Positions 9,313-18,908 of a DNA stretch of 64,000 bases are shown one piece after another. The notes beneath the pieces were generated by a model. That model did no database searches. It saw only the letters and a program-made list of their open reading frames with translations, and was not told where the DNA came from. Numbering within the stretch: position 1 is the first letter of the stretch; each line of letters starts with the position of its first letter. The position numbers were made by a program, and so were the translations under genes. The DNA is from Buchnera aphidicola (Nurudea yanoniella) (GTDB taxonomy: Bacteria; Pseudomonadota; Gammaproteobacteria; Enterobacterales; Enterobacteriaceae), in NCBI GenBank assembly GCA_039829995.1, contig CP140036.1, positions 434,001 through 498,000 of the forward strand, given 5' to 3'.

Positions 9313-10569
9313 TTAAAAACAATCTGTCTCTAATTTTAACAGTTCTTTTGCAGTTTGGCGTTTTCTAATTATGCGAAATTTTCCATCTTCAAATAAAATT
9401 TCTGGAATCAAAAAACGACTATTATAATTAGATGACATAGATGCTCCATATGCTCCTGTATCATGAAAAATTAAATAATCACCAATTTTTACTTTAGGAA
9501 GCATTCTTGTTTCTATATCACCTTGTTCATTCTGAGTAAATATATCTCCTGATTCACATACTGGTCCACCTACAACTGTTTCTATAATATCAGTGTCATC
9601 TATTATACGTCCGTCACCAGAAATAACAGATATATAATGGTAACTTCCATACATAACTGGTCTGGCTAAATCATTAAATCCAGCATCTACTAATACAAAT
9701 AACTTAGAACTAGTACGCTTTATCGACCGTACTTCAGCAACTAATATTCCTGCGTTTGCTACTAAAAATCTTCCAGGTTCTATTTCTAACTGAATAGGAT
9801 GGTTCAAATAACGAGAAATTTTGTTTCGTGCTATATCCCACAAAATAAAATATTTATTAATATCAAATGGACTGTCATAAGATTTATAAGGAACTGTTAA
9901 ACCTCCTCCTGCTGATATTATTTTTATATCACAATTAAAATATAATACTTGTTTAACCATTTCCTTACAGACATATGTTAAATACTTATAATTGGCTCCT
10001 GATCCAATATGTATATGTAAACCTATAAGTTCTAAATTGTATTTTTTAATAAATGGTATTGCTTGACGAATATCCCAAATTCCATGTTTGCTGTTTTCTC
10101 CGCCAGTATTAGTTTTTTTACTATACCCAGACCCAAATTTAGGATTAATTCGTAACCAGATATTATGACCAGGAGATACTTTTCCAATTTGCTCTAACAT
10201 ATCAATTGATCCAACATTAACCGTAATATTATATTTTCTTACTTTTTCTAATGTACATCTGTCAATAACATCTGCTGTAAATACAATTTCTTGGTTAAAA
10301 GGACTATAACCAGAAATTAACCCTCTTTCAATTTCTCCTAAAGATACCGAATCAATTTTTAGCCCATTTTTTCGAAATAAACTTAAAATATGAATATTAG
10401 AACAAGATTTTTGAGCAAATCGAATTATATCAAATTGATGTAATTTTTTAATATTTCTTAGCATTATGTTAGAATCGTATATCCATAATGGTGAATTATA
10501 TTTTTTTATTAGTTCTAATATATTGCTTTCTTTAAACACTATATTTTTTTTACTTAAATTTTCAAACAT
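9313..10569 (-). CDS. lysA: Diaminopimelate decarboxylase (last step of lysine synthesis)
   Basis: LysA decarboxylates meso-diaminopimelate to lysine, an essential amino acid the symbiont would supply to its host. The 418-residue fold-type III PLP enzyme has the Schiff-base Lys54 in RFAQKSCSNIHIL, the phosphate-binding HIHIGSG, IEPGRFLVANAG and the dimer-active-site CESGDIF. GAYGASMSSNYNSR near the C terminus is intact. The activator gene lysR, which adjoins lysA in E. coli, is absent here, so regulation is probably constitutive. The gene is separated from lgt by about 180 bases and from lysS by about 125 bases. Confidence 0.96.
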   Translation of the reverse strand: MFENLSKKNIVFKESNILELIKKYNSPLWIYDSNIMLRNIKKLHQFDIIRFAQKSCSNIHILSLFRKNGLKIDSVSLGEIERGLISGYSPFNQEIVFTADVIDRCTLEKVRKYNITVNVGSIDMLEQIGKVSPGHNIWLRINPKFGSGYSKKTNTGGENSKHGIWDIRQAIPFIKKYNLELIGLHIHIGSGANYKYLTYVCKEMVKQVLYFNCDIKIISAGGGLTVPYKSYDSPFDINKYFILWDIARNKISRYLNHPIQLEIEPGRFLVANAGILVAEVRSIKRTSSKLFVLVDAGFNDLARPVMYGSYHYISVISGDGRIIDDTDIIETVVGGPVCESGDIFTQNEQGDIETRMLPKVKIGDYLIFHDTGAYGASMSSNYNSRFLIPEILFEDGKFRIIRKRQTAKELLKLETDCF

Positions 10570-10695
10570 AAATACAATCTCACAAGTAATATATAAATTT
10601 ATATAAAAATATTTCTATAAGAATTAATATAATTAAAAAAAAGTTTTAAAACATATAAAATTATAAAGTAAATTTTAATCAATAATAGAATTAAC

Positions 10696-12192
10696 TTAAG
10701 ATACAGAATTAGTAGGTTTGAGAATAGGAAAAAATATAACATCGCGAATGCTTTTCTGATTAGTTAAAATCATGATTAACCGATCAATTCCTATACCTAA
10801 TCCAGAAGTCGGAGGCAATCCATATTCAAGTGCAGTAATATAATCTTCATCGTAAAATATCGCATCATCTGAAAATGTTACACGTCCTTCTTTAACTTGA
10901 CTCAAAAACCTCTTCTTTTGATCTTCTGAGTCATTTAACTCTGAAAATCCATTTGCTAATTCATAACCCGAAATAAACAATTCAAAACGATCAGCAATTT
11001 CATGATCAATATCATTTCTTCTAGATAAGGGAGAAATTTCTATAGGATAATCAGTTATAAATGTAGGTTGAATCAATTTCTTTTCAACAGTTTTGTTAAA
11101 TATTTCTGAAATTAATTTGCCTATACCCCACTTTTCATTTATTTTTATTTCAAAAAAATTAGCTATTTTCTTTAACTTATCTAAACTATCGAAATCAGAT
11201 AGTGAAATATTCGAATTGAAATGCAATATTGCTTGTTTCATTGTTAACTTTTTAAAACTTTTTGTAAAATCTAATTCATATTTCCCATATTTAAATTTCA
11301 AACTACCTATTATTGTTTGAACAACATTTTTTAAAAGTCTTTCTGTAAAATCCATCATATCCTTATAATCTGAATATGCTATATATACTTCCATCATTGT
11401 AAATTCTGGATTATGCCACCTCGAAATTCCTTCATTTCGAAAATTTCTATTAATTTCAAAAATTCGTCTAAATCCTCCAACGATCAATCGTTTTAAATAT
11501 AATTCAGGCGAAATCCTTAAATACAAATTCAGTCCTAAAGAATTATGATGAGTTATAAAAGGACGAGCAGATGCTCCTCCAGGAATATTTTGTATCATAG
11601 GAGTTTCAACTTCTAAAAATTTATTGTCTAACATAAATTTTCGAATACCTATAAAAATATTTGACCTAATTTTAAAAATAAAATTTAATTTTTTATTACT
11701 AATAAGATCCAAATATCTTTGTCTATATCTTATTTCTTTATTATATAATCCATGAAATTTATTAGGTAATGACTTTAATGACTTAGTCAACAATTGTAAT
11801 TTAGTACAATAAATGGATAACTCTCCAGTTTTCGTTCTAAACAAATATCCATTAATTCCTATAATATCACCTAAATCTAACTTTTTTACTACGTTTAAAT
11901 AAAATTCATCCATAAAATTATGTTTTGCAACATATAGCTGAATTTCTCCTTCAAAATCTCTCACAATAAAAAAAGAACTCTTTCCCATAATTCGTTTTTT
12001 TAAAATTCGACCAGCTATACTAACAAAAATATTTGATTCTTTTAACTGATCATTACTGTAAGATGAATAGTTTTCATTAATATTTGTAGAAGTATCCTTA
12101 GGTTTAAAATTATTTGGAAAATTGAAACCACATTTTTTTAAAACATCTAACTTTTTACGTCTTTGTTTTTCTTCATTGTTAAAAATATTCAT
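10696..12192 (-). CDS. lysS: Lysyl-tRNA synthetase (class II)
   Basis: LysS charges tRNA-Lys. The N-terminal OB-fold anticodon-binding domain (GRILKKRIMGKSSFFIVRD) is followed by the class II catalytic core: motif 2 FRNEGISRWHNPEFTMMEVY and motif 3 GLGIGIDRLIMILTN. The frame is open from 12243, but I choose ATG 12192 (498 residues). It has an AAAGG Shine-Dalgarno five bases upstream, it gives the family start NNEEKQRRKKL, and it removes an overlap with prfB. As in E. coli, lysS follows prfB in one operon, with about 40 bases between them. The N-terminal linker is slightly shortened, with no defect seen in catalytic residues. Confidence 0.94.
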   Translation of the reverse strand: MNIFNNEEKQRRKKLDVLKKCGFNFPNNFKPKDTSTNINENYSSYSNDQLKESNIFVSIAGRILKKRIMGKSSFFIVRDFEGEIQLYVAKHNFMDEFYLNVVKKLDLGDIIGINGYLFRTKTGELSIYCTKLQLLTKSLKSLPNKFHGLYNKEIRYRQRYLDLISNKKLNFIFKIRSNIFIGIRKFMLDNKFLEVETPMIQNIPGGASARPFITHHNSLGLNLYLRISPELYLKRLIVGGFRRIFEINRNFRNEGISRWHNPEFTMMEVYIAYSDYKDMMDFTERLLKNVVQTIIGSLKFKYGKYELDFTKSFKKLTMKQAILHFNSNISLSDFDSLDKLKKIANFFEIKINEKWGIGKLISEIFNKTVEKKLIQPTFITDYPIEISPLSRRNDIDHEIADRFELFISGYELANGFSELNDSEDQKKRFLSQVKEGRVTFSDDAIFYDEDYITALEYGLPPTSGLGIGIDRLIMILTNQKSIRDVIFFPILKPTNSVS

Positions 12193-12197
12193 ACTAA

Positions 12198-12202
12198 CCT
12201 TT
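12198..12202 (-). promoter_or_regulatory. Shine-Dalgarno that sets the lysS start
   Basis: AAAGG on the minus strand lies five bases before ATG 12192. The upstream in-frame ATG at 12243 lies inside the prfB coding end and has no comparable site. Confidence 0.6.
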
Positions 12203-12232
12203 AAGTATTTTTTAATAGATATTATATTTTTA

Positions 12233-13330
12233 TTAAAAACCACGAATTAAACTAGATTTAATAAAAAAATCTAAATTTCCATCTAAAACTGATTGTATAT
12301 TTTTCGTTTCAATTCCAGTTCTTAAATCTTTAATTCTAGAACTGTCTAATATATATGATCTGATTTGATTTCCCCATCTTATATCTGATTTTTTTTCTTC
12401 TAATTTTTTTTTTGCATTATTTTTTTTATCCATAGTAATTTTATATAATTTTGCTTTTAATTGCTGAAATGCCTTTTCTTTATTTTTATGTTGAGAGCGA
12501 CTACTTTGAGATTGAGTTACTAATCCTGATGGAATATGCGTAATTCTTACTGCAGATTCGGTTTTATTAATATGTTGTCCTCCTGCTCCAGATGCACGAT
12601 ATACATCAATTCTTAAATCACAAGAATTAATTTTAACTTCTATAGAATTATCAATATCTGGATAAACAAATGCAGAAGAAAAAGAAGTATGACGTTGATT
12701 ATTAGAACTAAATGGACTCTTTCGAACTAATCTATGTACTCCTGTTTCAGTACGCAACCATCCAAACGCATGTTTTCCTAATACTTTTATTGTAGCAGAT
12801 TTTATTCCAATTATTTCTCCATATGTTCTTTCAATAATTTCAGTTTTAAAACCTTTAGAATCAAACCATTTTAAATACATTCTAAATAGCATATTAGCCC
12901 AATCTTGCGCTTCTGTACCTCCAGAACCCGATTGTATATCTAAATAGCAATTTAAATGATCGTGTTTTTTAGAAAAAATACAATTCAACTCTAATTTATC
13001 AATAGAATATTTTAATCTTTTTAATTCATGAATAATATCATGTAGTAAATTGTTATCATTTTCTTGTTTTGATAATGCGAAAATTTCTGTTATGATATTG
13101 AAATCAGACTCCGTATCACTGATTGAATTAATAATAGGAAGTAAAAAATTTTTTTCTTTATTTAAATTTTTTATTAAATCAGGATTTTTCCAAATATCAG
13201 CCGATTTAAACAAAGAATTTATTTCTAACAATCTTTCTTTTTTTTTATGATAATTTAAAAAATTTTTTAAATTTCTAATTTTTTCAATACATATTTTGAA
13301 ATGACGTTGTATTAAATTAATTTCGCACAT
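12233..13330 (-). CDS. prfB: Peptide chain release factor 2, without the programmed frameshift
   Basis: RF2 terminates translation at UGA and UAA. The 365-residue product carries the stop-reading SPF tripeptide at 205-207 (RKSPFSS) and the catalytic GGQ at 250-252 (ASGAGGQHINKTESA). Residue 246 is Ala, as in most bacteria, rather than the K-12 Thr. In E. coli an in-frame UGA at codon 26 forces a +1 frameshift that autoregulates RF2. Here codons 25-27 read TTA AAT TAT in one continuous frame with no slippery CUU-UGA, so that control is gone. It is first gene of the prfB-lysS pair. Confidence 0.95.
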   Translation of the reverse strand: MCEINLIQRHFKICIEKIRNLKNFLNYHKKKERLLEINSLFKSADIWKNPDLIKNLNKEKNFLLPIINSISDTESDFNIITEIFALSKQENDNNLLHDIIHELKRLKYSIDKLELNCIFSKKHDHLNCYLDIQSGSGGTEAQDWANMLFRMYLKWFDSKGFKTEIIERTYGEIIGIKSATIKVLGKHAFGWLRTETGVHRLVRKSPFSSNNQRHTSFSSAFVYPDIDNSIEVKINSCDLRIDVYRASGAGGQHINKTESAVRITHIPSGLVTQSQSSRSQHKNKEKAFQQLKAKLYKITMDKKNNAKKKLEEKKSDIRWGNQIRSYILDSSRIKDLRTGIETKNIQSVLDGNLDFFIKSSLIRGF

Positions 13331-13447
13331 TTTTAAAAATCTCTCAAAAATTTCTGTATAAAATTACATACTTAAAAAATAAAAATATACACTATTTCAA
13401 AATCTAGAAAATATATTAATTCTAACTCAAAAAATAACACAAATTAC

Positions 13448-14407
13448 ATGAAAAGAACCCAATTAATAAAAAAATATCTTCCTCATTTTTTTAAAAAAGA
13501 AATAATACTCATGAACTTAAATAAATGGGTATTAACGACAATAACAGGTTGCGATAGTAAAAAATATTTACAAAATCAAATCACTATTAATGTAAATAAA
13601 TTAAATAAAAATCACAAAATATGTGCTCATTGCAATATTAACGGAAAAGTATGGAGTAGTTTACGTATATTTAAAGTTAATGAAAACACTTATATGTATC
13701 TTCAAAGACGTAGTATAGCCGATTATCAAATTAAAAAAATGAAAAAATATTCTATTTTTTCTAAAGTAACAATTTTCAAAAATTCTGACATGTTTATTAT
13801 AGGAGTTACTGGAAAAAAAGCACAAATAGAATTATCCAAATATTTTGGAAACTTTTCAGAAAAAAATTCTTCTGTATATCATAAAAACAATGCTATATTA
13901 CTAAAATTTAATTCTCCATGTACAAGATTTTTATTAATTTCAAAAAAAGAAAATATCATTGTAAAAAAAATATTAAAATTATCGCAAGAAATAAACAATA
14001 ATCTATGGTTGACTTTAGACATTGCCTCTCAATTTCCAATTATAGAAAAAATAACGAGTGGAAAGTTTCTTCCGCAGTCACTAAATTTAGAAAATTTAAA
14101 TGGATTAGATCTTAAAAAAGGATGCTATCATGGACAAGAAATGATTTCGAAAATACATTTTAAAAATCTCAATAAATATATCTTATTTTGGATATCTCAA
14201 AAATCCAATAAAATGATAAAAATAGGCGAAATAATAGAATCAAAAGATGAAAATAAACAATGGAATAACGTTGGTTACGTATTAGCAGCTTCTCAAGTAA
14301 ATCATAAAACTATATGGATACAAGCAATAATTAAAAAAAATATTAAAATTAATAGTAAAATTCGTATTAAAAACGATTTCAATGAAAACATAAAAATAAT
14401 AGCATAA
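13448..14407 (+). CDS. ygfZ: Folate-dependent Fe-S/tRNA-modification factor YgfZ (IbaG/GcvT-like)
   Basis: YgfZ is a tetrahydrofolate-binding protein related to GcvT that supports maturation or repair of certain Fe-S enzymes, including MiaB, whose gene is next. The 319-residue product holds the family signature KGCYHGQEMISK (about residues 222-233) with its conserved Cys. The N-terminal region WVLTTITGCDSKKYLQNQIT and AHCNINGKVWSSLRIF match the E. coli protein. Length is near E. coli's 326. It is divergent from prfB across about 120 bases and lies 128 bases before miaB. Pairing with miaB fits its known role. Confidence 0.92.
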   Translation: MKRTQLIKKYLPHFFKKEIILMNLNKWVLTTITGCDSKKYLQNQITINVNKLNKNHKICAHCNINGKVWSSLRIFKVNENTYMYLQRRSIADYQIKKMKKYSIFSKVTIFKNSDMFIIGVTGKKAQIELSKYFGNFSEKNSSVYHKNNAILLKFNSPCTRFLLISKKENIIVKKILKLSQEINNNLWLTLDIASQFPIIEKITSGKFLPQSLNLENLNGLDLKKGCYHGQEMISKIHFKNLNKYILFWISQKSNKMIKIGEIIESKDENKQWNNVGYVLAASQVNHKTIWIQAIIKKNIKINSKIRIKNDFNENIKIIA

Positions 14408-14535
14408 AATATTTTTAATAAATAATTTAAATGCAAAAATATTTTATCAACAAAATTATGTATTCTTTAATTTGATCAATATAAAAACACATTTTTTATA
14501 TTTATTTTATTCGTCTATTTTAAAACAAAGAAACT

Positions 14536-15876
14536 ATGATTAAAAATAAAATATACATAAAAACTTGGGGTTGTCAAATGAATGAATACGATTCATCTAT
14601 GATAACTAACCTATTACAAAAAAAACACAAATACAGAATCACTCATACACCTACATCAGCAGATATCTTGATCTTAAACACATGCTCTATTCGAGAAAAA
14701 GCACAAGAAAAAGTGTTTCATCAATTAGGAAGATGGAAGAAATTAAAAGAAAAAAATCCTAGTATAATTATAGCAATAGGTGGTTGTGTAGCCACTCAAG
14801 AAGGAAAAGAAATTTATAAACGTGCACATTATGTTGATATCATATTTGGTACACAAACTTTACATAGACTTCCAGAAATGATTGAAAAAGTAAAAAAAAA
14901 TAAAAAGCACGTTATTGATATCGAATTTCCTTTGATAGAAAAATTTGATTCTCTTGAATATCCTGACAAAACAGGAGTCACAGCATACATAACTATAATA
15001 GAAGGATGTAATAAATTTTGTTCATTTTGTATAGTACCTTATACCAGAGGTTATGAAATTAGCCGCCCGGTTGATGATATTCTATTAGAAATTTCCATTT
15101 TGTCAAAAAAAGGAGTTCGAGAAATTAATTTACTTGGACAAAATGTCAATGCATATAAAGGGAAAACTTTTGATGGAAAAATTTGTACCTTTTCAGAACT
15201 ACTAAGATTAGTAGCTCTAATAAATGGAATTGAAAGAATAAGATTCACAACAAATAATCCTATAGAATTTACAGACGATATAATCGATACCTATTTAGAC
15301 ATAAGAAAAATAGTTAGTTTTCTTCATTTACCTATACAAAGTGGATCCAATAGAATATTAAAATTAATGAAACGAGCTCATACTGTTCAAGAATATAGAA
15401 AAATCATTAAAAAAATAACTAAAAATAGACCAAATATTCAAATTAGTTCAGATTTCATTATTGGATTTCCAGGAGAAACACAAACAGATTTTGAAGAAAC
15501 TTTACATTTAATTGAAGAAATAAAGTTCGATATGAGTTTTAGTTTTATTTATTCTCCTAGACCAGGTACACCAGCAGCAGAACTATTAGATAAAACCTCA
15601 ATCAATACAAAAAAACAAAGACTTTATACACTTCAAAAACTTATTAATAAAAATGTAAAATTATGGAATAAAAAAATGTTAGGAAGTATACAATCAGTAC
15701 TCGTAGAAGGCCCATCTTTAAAAAATCCAATGGAACTATCAGGTCGAACAGAACATAATAGAGTTGTAAATTTTAAAGGAAATCAAAATATGATTGGTCA
15801 ATTTATTAATTTAGAAATAACAAAAATAAATTCCAATTCTCTTAAAGGATTTTTTTCTAAAAAATTCAATAGTTAA
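14536..15876 (+). CDS. miaB: tRNA-2-methylthio-N6-dimethylallyladenosine synthase MiaB
   Basis: MiaB is a radical-SAM enzyme that adds the methylthio group to i6A37 in tRNAs reading UNN codons. The 446-residue product has both cluster-binding sets: Cys13, Cys50 and Cys84 in the N-terminal MTTase domain, and CNKFCSFC (Cys158, 162, 165) for the SAM cluster. A C-terminal TRAM domain ([12 protein letters not shown]...NRVVNFKG) is present. The tail is shorter than E. coli's by roughly 25 residues, beyond the TRAM core. In E. coli miaB also precedes ybeZ-ybeY-ybeX-lnt; here ybeZ is missing. Confidence 0.96.
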   Translation: MIKNKIYIKTWGCQMNEYDSSMITNLLQKKHKYRITHTPTSADILILNTCSIREKAQEKVFHQLGRWKKLKEKNPSIIIAIGGCVATQEGKEIYKRAHYVDIIFGTQTLHRLPEMIEKVKKNKKHVIDIEFPLIEKFDSLEYPDKTGVTAYITIIEGCNKFCSFCIVPYTRGYEISRPVDDILLEISILSKKGVREINLLGQNVNAYKGKTFDGKICTFSELLRLVALINGIERIRFTTNNPIEFTDDIIDTYLDIRKIVSFLHLPIQSGSNRILKLMKRAHTVQEYRKIIKKITKNRPNIQISSDFIIGFPGETQTDFEETLHLIEEIKFDMSFSFIYSPRPGTPAAELLDKTSINTKKQRLYTLQKLINKNVKLWNKKMLGSIQSVLVEGPSLKNPMELSGRTEHNRVVNFKGNQNMIGQFINLEITKINSNSLKGFFSKKFNS

Positions 15877-15972
15877 ATTTTGAAAAATAATAAATATTTT
15901 TTATTCAAAAATGATTCTCACTGTATTATAGTCAAATATATAACGTTTATAAAAATATTATACATTTTAACC

Positions 15973-16430
15973 ATGTCAATTATTATTAATTTACAAACAG
16001 CTTGTTTAAAAAAACTATATTTTCCAAAAAAAAAAAATATATAAGTTGGATAAAAGCTAATATTAAAAAAAAACAAACTAATCTTGAAATAACAATAAGA
16101 ATTGTAAAAGAATCTTCTATGAAATATTTAAATTATAAATATAGAAATAAAAATAAAGTTACAAATATATTGTCTTTTCCATCTACTACAAATAAAATAA
16201 TTAAATCACATTTTATCGGGGATTTAGTAATTTGCGGAACTATTATAAAAAAAGAAGCACAAATGAAAAAACAAACAATAGAATCACATTGGGCACATGT
16301 AGTAATACATGGAACATTACATTTGTTAGGATATAACCATAAAAACCTGAAAAATTTCAAAAAAATGAAAGACCTAGAAATAAAAGCAATGGTATCTCTA
16401 GGTTACTGCAATCCTTATATAAAATACTAA
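15973..16430 (+). CDS. ybeY: Endoribonuclease / rRNA maturation factor YbeY, reading frame broken in a poly-A run
   Basis: YbeY is a zinc-dependent RNase for 16S rRNA 3' processing and 70S quality control. The catalytic HGTLHLLGYNH is intact in the downstream frame, which is open from a TTG at 16002. The true N terminus, however, lies in another frame: ATG 15973 gives MSIIINLQTACLKKLYFPKKK, matching the E. coli start MSQVILDLQLAC. The two frames meet at twelve consecutive A residues (16026-16037); thirteen or ten would join them. Either transcript or ribosome slippage restores the protein, or the TTG at 16002 gives a product lacking about ten residues, or the base count is wrong. corC follows by about 60 bases. 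Confidence 0.85.
16026..16037 (+). repeat. Run of twelve A residues at the ybeY frame junction
   Basis: An uninterrupted A12 tract lies between the codons for Phe-Pro and Tyr-Ile-Ser-Trp of ybeY. It is where the upstream frame (from ATG 15973) must change to the downstream frame. Homopolymer A tracts in Buchnera genes are known to cause RNA polymerase slippage that yields mixed-length transcripts. Confidence 0.8.
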
Positions 16431-16488
16431 AATGTTTTTAAAATATTCATTCAAAAAATAACATATAAGAGATCTATATTAATACGTA

Positions 16489-17364
16489 ATGAATGACGAT
16501 CATTTAAAAAATAGTAATAATAATAAAAAAAACTTTTTTTCTATTTTACTAAAACAAATATTTCATGATGAACCCAAAAATAAAGAAGAACTGTTAAAAT
16601 TAATATACTATTCAAAAAAAAATAAATTGTTAGAAAAAGACATTTGTGAAATGTTAGAAGGAGTAATTGACATAACACAGAAAAAAATTCGCGATATCAT
16701 GGTTCCAAGAACTCAAATGACAACTTTAAAATTAAGTTGTTCATTAAATGATTGTTTAAACATAATTATAAAGTCTTCACATTCACGTTTTCCCGTTATG
16801 AACTATGATGAAAATTATATAGAAGGATTTTTAGTAGCTAAAGATTTTTTACATTTTGTAAAAAATGAACAAAATAATTTTTGTATAAGAAATATACTAC
16901 AACCTCCTGTTGTTGTTCCCGAAAGTAAATATGTAAATTGTATGTTAAAAGAATTTAGATCAAATAAAAATCACATGGCAGTAGTAATAGATGAATTTGG
17001 AGCTGTTTCTGGTTTGGTAACAATTGAAGATATATTAGAACTCATTGTAGGAAATATCGACGACGAATACGATAAAAACGAACCAAATATTCGCCAATTA
17101 GATCCAAATACTTTTATGATAAAATCTTTTACTTCTATAAAAGAATTTAACGAAAATTTTAAAACTAATTTCAACAATGAAGAAGTAGATACTATTGGTG
17201 GTTTAGTTATCAAAGTTATAGGACATCTTCCAGTTCAAGGCGAAGTGATAAATATTTCAAAATATATATTTAAAGTACATATTGCTAATAATAGAAGGAT
17301 TGTCCAATTAAAAGTTACTATTCCAGAAAATAAAAAAACTTTCATAATTACAAATAAAAATTAA
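16489..17364 (+). CDS. corC: CBS-pair protein CorC (YbeX)
   Basis: CorC/YbeX is a cytoplasmic CBS-domain protein linked to magnesium/cobalt efflux and, more recently, to ribosome metabolism. The 291-residue product has nearly the E. coli length. The order is an N-terminal segment (LLKLIYYSKKNKLLEKDICEMLEGVIDI), RDIMVPRTQM leading into two CBS repeats (SHSRFPVMNYDENYIEGFLVAKDFL and HMAVVIDEFGAVSGLVTIEDILELIVG), and a C-terminal transporter-associated domain (EVDTIGGLVIKVIGHLPVQGE). It lies between ybeY and lnt in one same-strand run, as in E. coli. Confidence 0.93.
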   Translation: MNDDHLKNSNNNKKNFFSILLKQIFHDEPKNKEELLKLIYYSKKNKLLEKDICEMLEGVIDITQKKIRDIMVPRTQMTTLKLSCSLNDCLNIIIKSSHSRFPVMNYDENYIEGFLVAKDFLHFVKNEQNNFCIRNILQPPVVVPESKYVNCMLKEFRSNKNHMAVVIDEFGAVSGLVTIEDILELIVGNIDDEYDKNEPNIRQLDPNTFMIKSFTSIKEFNENFKTNFNNEEVDTIGGLVIKVIGHLPVQGEVINISKYIFKVHIANNRRIVQLKVTIPENKKTFIITNKN

Positions 17365-17399
17365 TATGACACATAGAATATATAATTCTTTTCATTATT

Positions 17400-18908
17400 A
17401 TGTTTCTTTTTAAAACCATATTATCAATATTATCGGGAGGTATAGGAGTCTTTTCATTTTCTCCTTGGAACTACTGGCCTTGTTCTATACTATCTTTAGT
17501 AGGATTGCAATTTTTTTCAAATAAATTGTCATACTATAAATCAGGAATTATTGGATTTTTTTGGGGTATCGGATTATTCGGATTTGGAATTAATTGGATG
17601 TACTCAAGCATAAATTCTATTAACTCATCATCCTTCATAAAAAATGACTTATTAGTATCTATTCTTATAATATATTTATCTATATATCCTCTTTTATTTT
17701 GCATAATTTTAAATTTTGCAAATAGATATCTTTCGTCAATTGAACTATTATTTTTTTCCCCATCATTATGGCACATTCTTGAATACATTAGAAAAAATTT
17801 TCTAACTGGATTTCCATGGTTAGAATTAGGTTATAGTCAAATAGACAGTCCTTTGAAAAATATTGGTCCAATATTAGGAGTAGAAGGAATTACATTTATA
17901 TTAATGATTCTTTCCTATCTATTTATACTCTCTATTTTACAAAGAAAATTTTCATATATTACATATTTTTTTTTAATATTAGTAGTTTCCCATTTTTTAT
18001 ACAAAATACCATGGTATAAGCAAAACAAATCAAAAAATATAAATATTGCTTTAATACAAACTAATATTCCTCAAACACTTAATTGGAATACTAAAGACAC
18101 TATAAAAATTTTAGAAAGTTATGCTCAATTAATAAAAAAACATATAAAAAAAAATAGCATAATAATACTACCTGAATCTGCTATTCCTAACTCGTTGTTA
18201 GGAGAAATTAAAATATTAAATTTTTTTAAAAAAATACTTCAAAATAGCAATAATGCGTTAATTAGTGGATATATAAAATCGTACAAAAAAAATAAAAAAG
18301 AATATCTTTATAATACAATTATTGTGTTTAAAAAAAATAAGAAAAATATTTACAACTATGAAATTAAATACAAAAAACATCATTTAGTGCCATTCAGCGA
18401 AAATATATTGTTCACAAAAATGTTTTTAAATATTTTTAACATTTCTATTTTCCCTTTTTCTTCAGGACCATATATACAATTTCCAATAAAAGTTAAAAAT
18501 TTTTATTTTTCTTCTTCTATTTGTTATGAAATCATTTTTGGAGAGCAAATAAGAGATAATTTTTTTTTTAAATCAGATTTTTTATTGTCTATTTCTAACG
18601 ATGTGTGGTTTGGAAAATCTGTTCAATCATGGCAACATTTCCAAATGGCTAGAATGAGAGCCTTAGAACTTGGAAGACCATTAATTCATAGTTCTAACAA
18701 CGGTATAACAGCAATAGTAAATGCTAATGGAACTATTAATTCAATGCTTCCTAGATTTCAAAAATCTATATTACAAAAATGTGTAACATCTACATCAGGA
18801 ACTACGCCTTACTCAAAACTAGGAAATATTCCGATTTGGATTATTACAATAATATTTGTAATATACTCCTTAATAAAATTAAAAAAATATAATATAAAAA
18901 AATTATGA
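17400..18908 (+). CDS. lnt: Apolipoprotein N-acyltransferase
   Basis: Lnt adds the third acyl chain to the N-terminal cysteine of lipoproteins at the inner membrane. The 502-residue product has an N-terminal hydrophobic region with several membrane segments, then a nitrilase-like periplasmic domain. The catalytic Glu-Lys-Cys triad is visible: ILPESAIP (Glu near 258), KYKKHHLVPFSE (Lys near 324) and SSICYEIIFG (Cys near 374). SNDVWFGKSVQSWQHFQMARMRALELGRP is intact. The stop overlaps the leuS start by four bases (ATGA), so the two are translationally coupled. Confidence 0.94.
   Translation: MFLFKTILSILSGGIGVFSFSPWNYWPCSILSLVGLQFFSNKLSYYKSGIIGFFWGIGLFGFGINWMYSSINSINSSSFIKNDLLVSILIIYLSIYPLLFCIILNFANRYLSSIELLFFSPSLWHILEYIRKNFLTGFPWLELGYSQIDSPLKNIGPILGVEGITFILMILSYLFILSILQRKFSYITYFFLILVVSHFLYKIPWYKQNKSKNINIALIQTNIPQTLNWNTKDTIKILESYAQLIKKHIKKNSIIILPESAIPNSLLGEIKILNFFKKILQNSNNALISGYIKSYKKNKKEYLYNTIIVFKKNKKNIYNYEIKYKKHHLVPFSENILFTKMFLNIFNISIFPFSSGPYIQFPIKVKNFYFSSSICYEIIFGEQIRDNFFFKSDFLLSISNDVWFGKSVQSWQHFQMARMRALELGRPLIHSSNNGITAIVNANGTINSMLPRFQKSILQKCVTSTSGTTPYSKLGNIPIWIITIIFVIYSLIKLKKYNIKKL

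Noticed and set aside
10696..12243. Longer lysS starting at 12243
   Set aside because: It would overlap prfB and adds 17 residues without family support, while ATG 12192 has a good Shine-Dalgarno.
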